The notes below the pieces were generated by a model. The model searched no databases and was not told the DNA's origin. It worked only from the letters and a program-made list of their open reading frames with translations. From Selenomonadaceae bacterium (lineage in GTDB: Bacteria > Bacillota > Negativicutes > Selenomonadales > Selenomonadaceae), in assembly GCA_017635875.1 (NCBI GenBank), contig JAGBKP010000153.1:1-35520 (forward strand): a stretch of DNA of 35,520 nt, read 5' to 3'. Shown here piece by piece: positions 31,916 through 35,520 of the stretch. Each line of letters begins with the position of its first letter. The first letter of the stretch is position 1. The position numbers and the translations under genes were made by a program.

Positions 31916-32332
31916 TTACGAAAACTTTTCTATAAACTCTTGCATCGTAAATATTTTCGGCTTTTTTACAATATCTTTCAAAACCAAAAAATCCTTATCG
32001 CCCGTTATAAGATAATCCACATCGCTTTTTATCGCCGCCGCAAGGATTGGTCTATCTTTTTCGTCGCGTATGTTTGGGACATCAGTGTAATCTTCGGCGG
32101 AAGGTATAAGAGTATATTTTAAATCATCTAAAAAAGGTTGAACTAAAAATAGTTTATTACTGTTTTTTCTATTCGTCACATCAAAAAATTCTTCAATTAC
32201 ATCTTTAGTAATCACTATTTCAAAATTATTTTTATGTAACATTTCAAAAAGTCTAACAGTAGTTTCCGAAGAGTAAAAACAAGAGGAAAAGAGTATATTC
32301 GTATCAATCATAACCCATTTATTTTTTTGCAT
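31916..32332 (-). CDS. PIN-domain toxin (putative endoribonuclease)
   Basis: 138 residues from ATG 32332, which overlaps the end of the upstream antitoxin by 14 nt. Acidic PIN residues are visible: MIDTNIL, the Glu pair in VIEEFFD, and DEKDRPILAAAIKSDVDYLITGDKDF, the last typical of the COG1569 'putative toxin component, PIN family'. It would cleave RNA when free of antitoxin. The longer frame to 32380 lies inside the upstream gene and is less likely. Confidence 0.85.
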   Translation of the reverse strand: MQKNKWVMIDTNILFSSCFYSSETTVRLFEMLHKNNFEIVITKDVIEEFFDVTNRKNSNKLFLVQPFLDDLKYTLIPSAEDYTDVPNIRDEKDRPILAAAIKSDVDYLITGDKDFLVLKDIVKKPKIFTMQEFIEKFS

Positions 32333-32594
32333 ACCTTTCTTTGCGAATTTCTTTAATATATCCAACAAGTTCATCATCATCTTTATACCACGGCTCCTCG
32401 TTATTTTTTTTCATTTCCTCCATTCGAGTTTTGAAATGATTCATAAGTCTGTTATGTCTAGCCTCATCTTTTTGGTTTTCTTTTACGAGTTCCTTAAGAA
32501 ACCAATCAATACAATCTTTTAAATTATATCCCATTTTTTTTAAAACATTTTCCGCCTTTTCGCTTAATTCGTTATCTATCGTTAAACTTGCCAT
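32319..32594 (-). CDS. RelB/DinJ-like antitoxin, paralogue 1
   Basis: 91 residues from ATG 32594 (AAAGGAGTTGATAGTT upstream; an in-frame TTG at 32603 is inside the site). The N-terminal ASLTIDNELSEKAENVLKKMGYNLKDCIDWFLKELV is ribbon-helix-helix-like, and the C-terminus is charged (MEEMKKNNEEPWYKDDDE). Immediately upstream of and overlapping the PIN toxin, so it is probably its antitoxin. Confidence 0.8.
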   Translation of the reverse strand: MASLTIDNELSEKAENVLKKMGYNLKDCIDWFLKELVKENQKDEARHNRLMNHFKTRMEEMKKNNEEPWYKDDDELVGYIKEIRKERYAKK

Positions 32595-32612
32595 AACTAT
32601 CAACTCCTTTTT

Positions 32613-32795
32613 TCACACAGCAATTTTACGCCTTTTCGATACTCTCTGAAACAATTTTCCTTCTGCTTCCGTCGTCGGAGGACAATCCTCGTCAAAAACT
32701 ATATCTTCATCTTTCATATTTTTTAAATCCAATAATTCAGCTTCTTGTTCTAGAGTTAGCGGCGCGTTTAAATCAATCCATTTCTTGACTATCAT
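32613..32795 (-). CDS. Putative antitoxin partner of BrnT (non-BrnA type)
   Basis: 60 residues from ATG 32795 (AAGGAG 8 nt upstream; the ATG at 32813 precedes this site). It overlaps brnT by 23 nt. IVKKWIDLNAPLTLEQEAELLDLKNMKDEDIVFDEDCPP is acidic and lacks the C-terminal ribbon-helix-helix of BrnA. I assign it as antitoxin from position only. Confidence 0.65.
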   Translation of the reverse strand: MIVKKWIDLNAPLTLEQEAELLDLKNMKDEDIVFDEDCPPTTEAEGKLFQRVSKRRKIAV

Positions 32796-33069
32796 AGTAT
32801 AAACTCCTTTCATATAATGTGGCTTTTCGAGCAGAAATCAATCGCGTGCCTATTCGCTCCGTATAAACCACAAATAAAATATCCTTTACCCTACCTATAG
32901 TTTTCCATCTATCTTCACTTGAAGAATGACTGTCGTCATATTCTTCAATACGATTTTCATCTCTAAAAACCATAGCAGCCGTCTCAAAACTTATACCATG
33001 TTTCATCTTGTTGATTTTGGCTTTTTCGTCATCCCACTCAAAAAGTTTATTGTTTATTATTTTTCGCAT
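32773..33069 (-). CDS. brnT: BrnT-family toxin (RelE-like ribonuclease fold)
   Basis: 98 residues. FEWDDEKAKINKMKHGISFETAAMVF, then EDRWKTIGRVKDILFVVYTERIGTRLISARKAT and YERSLYYD, match the BrnT/DUF497 pattern (FEWDxxKAxxNxxKHGVSFEEA ... RxISARKAxxxER). It is a ribosome-independent RNase in the described family. First gene of the five-gene toxin-antitoxin operon. Confidence 0.92.
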   Translation of the reverse strand: MRKIINNKLFEWDDEKAKINKMKHGISFETAAMVFRDENRIEEYDDSHSSSEDRWKTIGRVKDILFVVYTERIGTRLISARKATLYERSLYYDSQEMD

Positions 33070-33093
33070 ATTCTCTCAGTATCAACTCCTTTT

Positions 33094-33127
33094 CCTATAT
33101 TTTATCAAACACCCCTATATTTTACAA
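33094..33127 (-). promoter_or_regulatory. TA operon promoter with direct-repeat operator
   Basis: Minus strand: TTGTAA (33127-33122), 17-bp spacer, TAAAAT (33104-33099). CCTATATTTT occurs at 33094-33103 and again at 33114-33123, exactly 20 bp (two helical turns) apart, covering the -10 and -35. That is suited to cooperative binding by an autoregulating antitoxin. Confidence 0.65.
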
Positions 33128-33450
33128 TAGAGCAATTTACAATTTTGTTGTCACTTGAAGAATGTTTGCAAATGTTTTTAGTTTAGAGGTGTTCATTTTC
33201 TTTGCTCGTGCAAAGAAAACGAACCAAAAGAAACACGCAAGGGGTTTTCACCCCTTGACCCCACAAATTTTAGGTTGTGCTTTTTTATTTACCGTTTGCT
33301 TATAATAAAGGTTTTGGCTGTGGTTGCCTATGCGCCTCAACATGGGCTTCGCCCAACTTTTCCCGTTTACTTTGGTGGCGTTGCAAACCTAAATAATAAT
33401 TCCCCATTTTCATATCTTTCATAAAAAAGCACAATCGCGCCGCATTACCG
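33122..33450 (+). repeat. Long dispersed repeat, copy D (long subtype)
   Basis: Plus-strand relative of copy B at 5755-6128. The head is TAGAGCAATTTACAATTTTG. A 15-bp hairpin (33191-33205 / 33210-33224) has a TCGT loop, with perfect mirror arms CAAAGAAAAC 33211-33220 and CAAAAGAAAC 33225-33234 around GAAC. The AGGGGTTTTCACCCCT hairpin, GGGCTTCGCCC and the CGCCGCATTACC tail follow. Its head overlaps the -35 of the TA operon promoter. Confidence 0.75.
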
Positions 33451-33466
33451 TCCCTTTATAGAAACA

Positions 33467-33499
33467 ACAAAAAAAAGACCCCCGTAGGGGGTCTTTTTT
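33467..33499. terminator. Flagellin terminator
   Basis: A-run 33467-33476, GACCCCC-GTAG-GGGGTC (33477-33493), T-run to 33499. It directly follows the flagellin stop on the minus strand. Confidence 0.93.
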
Positions 33500-33506
33500 A
33501 AAACTC

Positions 33507-35520
33507 TTACTGTAAGAGAGAGAGAACTGCGGAGGAGTTCTGGTTTGCTTGGCTGAGCATAGACTGAGCAGCCTGGAGAAGAACGTTGTTCTTCGTGTAC
33601 TCGGTCATTTCTTTTGCCATATCCGCATCGCGAATTGTGGACTCGGAAGCGGTTACGTTCTCTGCGCTGGTGGTCAAGTTGCTGGAGGTGTACTCTAAGC
33701 GGCTCTGTACCGCGCCGATCGTGGTCGCTTGGTCGAGAACTTTCGCAAGAGCGTTATCAAGAACGTTGATAGCCGCGTTTGCGTTTTCACGGTTGCCGAT
33801 GTTGAGGGTGGAGCCGTCGGAACCTTTAAGGCCGAGAGCCTGGCTTCTCATATCGGTCATACCGACTGTGATAGTCATATTGGCTTTCGTGCCGATCTGG
33901 AGGTTTACGCTGTTGTCAGCAGACGCATTCTTGCCGCGGATGGATTCGTCGAACGCATCGAGAGCGGCTTCCGCGCTCTTTCTCGCGTTGCCTTGAGCAT
34001 CTTTTATGCCGATGGTGAAGCCCGCGATCTGTCCGCCTACGCCGGAGTTAGCAGCCGCAATCGTAAGAGCGTTTTCTCCGCTTGCGGTGGAAATCATCTT
34101 GCCCGCCGCGTCGGTGCCGATATTGCTACCGGTTACGAGCTGAGGTCCGGAATATGTCTTGAACGCGTCGGAATGAGCCTTATCAAGAACACCTGCAACA
34201 CCATCTAAAGCACCCTGTGCAGTATCTACTTTAGTAGCGTCCTGTCCTACCTTGGTGTCCGCGCCTTGAAGAGCACTATAAGTATTTACATCTGCTTTCG
34301 AAACAGCACCACCGTTTATCTTAACATTATTCAAAATCTTTGTAGCATTCGCGTTATTTTTTCCATTGCCCGGGTCAACCGCCAATAACTGACTGCGTAA
34401 GTCGTCAATCATATTTTTAACGAATTCGTTACGGCCTTTATCAAGCTGCGCGCTCGTTTGGGTAACGCCGTTGGAGTCTATATACGAGAAAGAGTCGCTG
34501 GTGTTGCCGGTAGCGGATTTTTGCAAATTCAAGAGATAGCTGTCAACGCTGTCCTCGTAATTGCCGCGAGCGTCATAGAACTGATCTTCGAGAGTTAACG
34601 CGCCGAGCTGTTCCATCTTGGAATTGTAATCATCCAATTTCGCTTGAGCGTTGGCTTTATTCGCTTCAAAGCTAGCGGCAGCTTCCATATACTGATCGTA
34701 AATTTTCTTGGTTTCGGGGCTAGCCTGAGCGATAAGATCCTGATAGGGTTTCTCTTTAAGAGCCGCCCAAGCCGTACCAGAATTGCTATTCCAATTAACA
34801 GCCGTATTCTGAGCAGATGCCGCTGTTTTAGCGAGAGCCGTCTGTAACTGCTGACCGATGGCCTTCATATTATCATAAGAAGTTTGCGCATCTTGAGCCG
34901 CAGACTTCAACGCTTTATAAGTCTCGCCGTCCGTGGTTGCAACCGTAGCCGTGGGGGTAGCAGTACCGCTAGCCGCAAGCGTGAAGTCAAAGTTGCCACC
35001 GGCTATGGCCGTCGCAGTAGGCTCACCGCTGGTAAATTTCAATGTTGATTTCGCATTGATGGTTCCAGTCGTATGACCCAAGGTAGCCTTTAACGCAGCA
35101 ACCGCAGCCTTTACGGAAGCAGCCTCGCTACTGTTGGCTTTCGCAGCGCCGTTTGCAGCCGCTACGGAAGCGTTGTCAGCAGACGCGAAGGTCTTGGTGG
35201 TGGTGTCGATGTTTTCAGCTTCGTTGAAGATATCCTGAACGGTTTTATCTCCGACTTCGAAGCTGGTGCTGTAGGTTTTACCCTGTTGCACATAGGAAAC
35301 CGTAATCTGGTCGGTTTTTTGGAGCTGGAGTTCGTCGCCTGCGCGGCTCTTTAAGTCGGTGAGTTTCGTCGCAGCCGTTGTGTCGGTAGCAAGGTTCTGG
35401 TTGGTAAGGTGAGTGTAGGTAGCTACGCCTTTGTTGTCCTTGGAACCGTCGAGCAAGTACTTGCCGTTGTAGGTTACGTTTGCGTTATCATCGATCTGGT
35501 CGATAGACTGATCCAATTCC
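33507..35520 (-). CDS. Flagellin (N-terminus outside window), with very large variable region
   Basis: 671 codons are visible, open to the window edge; the true start lies beyond it. The first residues (ELDQSIDQIDDNANVTYNGKYLLDGS) correspond to the end of the conserved N-terminal D1 region of flagellin. The last 110 or so residues are the conserved C-terminal D1/D0 region (QALGLKG, NALAKVLDQATTIGAVQSRLEYTS, RDADMAKEMTEYTKNNVLLQAAQSMLSQANQ, ending LSLLQ). Between them is an Ala-rich, partly helical insertion of about 500 residues, far larger than typical. It is the main filament subunit, exported by the flagellar type III system. Confidence 0.95.
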   Translation of the reverse strand, partial: ELDQSIDQIDDNANVTYNGKYLLDGSKDNKGVATYTHLTNQNLATDTTAATKLTDLKSRAGDELQLQKTDQITVSYVQQGKTYSTSFEVGDKTVQDIFNEAENIDTTTKTFASADNASVAAANGAAKANSSEAASVKAAVAALKATLGHTTGTINAKSTLKFTSGEPTATAIAGGNFDFTLAASGTATPTATVATTDGETYKALKSAAQDAQTSYDNMKAIGQQLQTALAKTAASAQNTAVNWNSNSGTAWAALKEKPYQDLIAQASPETKKIYDQYMEAAASFEANKANAQAKLDDYNSKMEQLGALTLEDQFYDARGNYEDSVDSYLLNLQKSATGNTSDSFSYIDSNGVTQTSAQLDKGRNEFVKNMIDDLRSQLLAVDPGNGKNNANATKILNNVKINGGAVSKADVNTYSALQGADTKVGQDATKVDTAQGALDGVAGVLDKAHSDAFKTYSGPQLVTGSNIGTDAAGKMISTASGENALTIAAANSGVGGQIAGFTIGIKDAQGNARKSAEAALDAFDESIRGKNASADNSVNLQIGTKANMTITVGMTDMRSQALGLKGSDGSTLNIGNRENANAAINVLDNALAKVLDQATTIGAVQSRLEYTSSNLTTSAENVTASESTIRDADMAKEMTEYTKNNVLLQAAQSMLSQANQNSSAVLSLLQ

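Noticed and set aside
1-35520. CRISPR arrays, rRNA and tRNA genes, prophage
   Set aside because: No regularly spaced identical repeats, no rRNA segments and no cloverleaf candidates noticed; the DUF2335 pair alone is not evidence of a prophage.

Overview
The window looks like a chromosomal segment of a diderm, flagellated, probably anaerobic Firmicute. Negativicutes is my best guess; this is inference from gene content, not a match. The reasons are a type I secretion operon with HlyB-like and HlyD-like genes (which implies an outer membrane), a long flagellin, an anaerobic ribonucleotide reductase activase, and Firmicute-like gene orders (secG-esterase-rnr-smpB; thyX-rlmB-recA-recX). Most genes have clear AGGAG-type ribosome binding sites, and many starts were moved inward from the longest ORF on that basis.

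Layout. 1-5364 (minus): three-gene type I secretion operon, with two HlyB-like ABC exporters flanking one HlyD adaptor; the last gene runs off the window. 5400-6830: repeat-rich stretch plus a broken Rpn-family nuclease gene. 6880-7862 (plus): a DnaA-box/NrdR-box control region driving a short NrdD-like protein and NrdG. 8102-10663 (minus): clpB. 11254-15174 (minus): secG, small coiled-coil membrane protein, esterase, rnr, smpB. 15265-20418 (plus): Tat-exported amidase, orphan VapB-like antitoxin, trkA and two trkH-like genes. 20463-23631: an intact Rpn-family nuclease (minus) and topoisomerase III (plus). 23793-27038 (plus): CorC-type membrane protein, eukaryotic-type hexokinase, and a small-protein/DUF2335 pair. 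27091-30232 (minus): thyX, rlmB, recA, recX. 30506-31519: a cluster of tiny ORFs (two paralogous 28-residue peptides and one 26-residue peptide), followed by a type I toxin-antitoxin locus of the Fst/par layout. 31574-33069 (minus): five-gene type II toxin-antitoxin operon. 33507-35520 (minus): flagellin, missing its N-terminus.

The most unusual signal is a dispersed element present seven times (7901, 10695, 11752, 17594, 17716, 29474, 30742). Each copy has a pyrimidine arm, its reverse complement as a purine arm (a hairpin with a loop of about 2 nt), a 5-nt centre, and then a second purine arm that is the mirror image of the first, not a direct or inverted copy. Four copies have perfect mirror arms of 23-25 nt. 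The arm sequence differs between copies, but the three segments change together. That is the geometry of an intramolecular Pu-Pu-Py triplex (H-DNA type). A shorter 10-12 nt version of the same design sits in four copies of a longer, roughly 270-370 bp dispersed repeat. I know of no named family with this architecture. Repeat copies sit between genes and inside apparent operons throughout the window.
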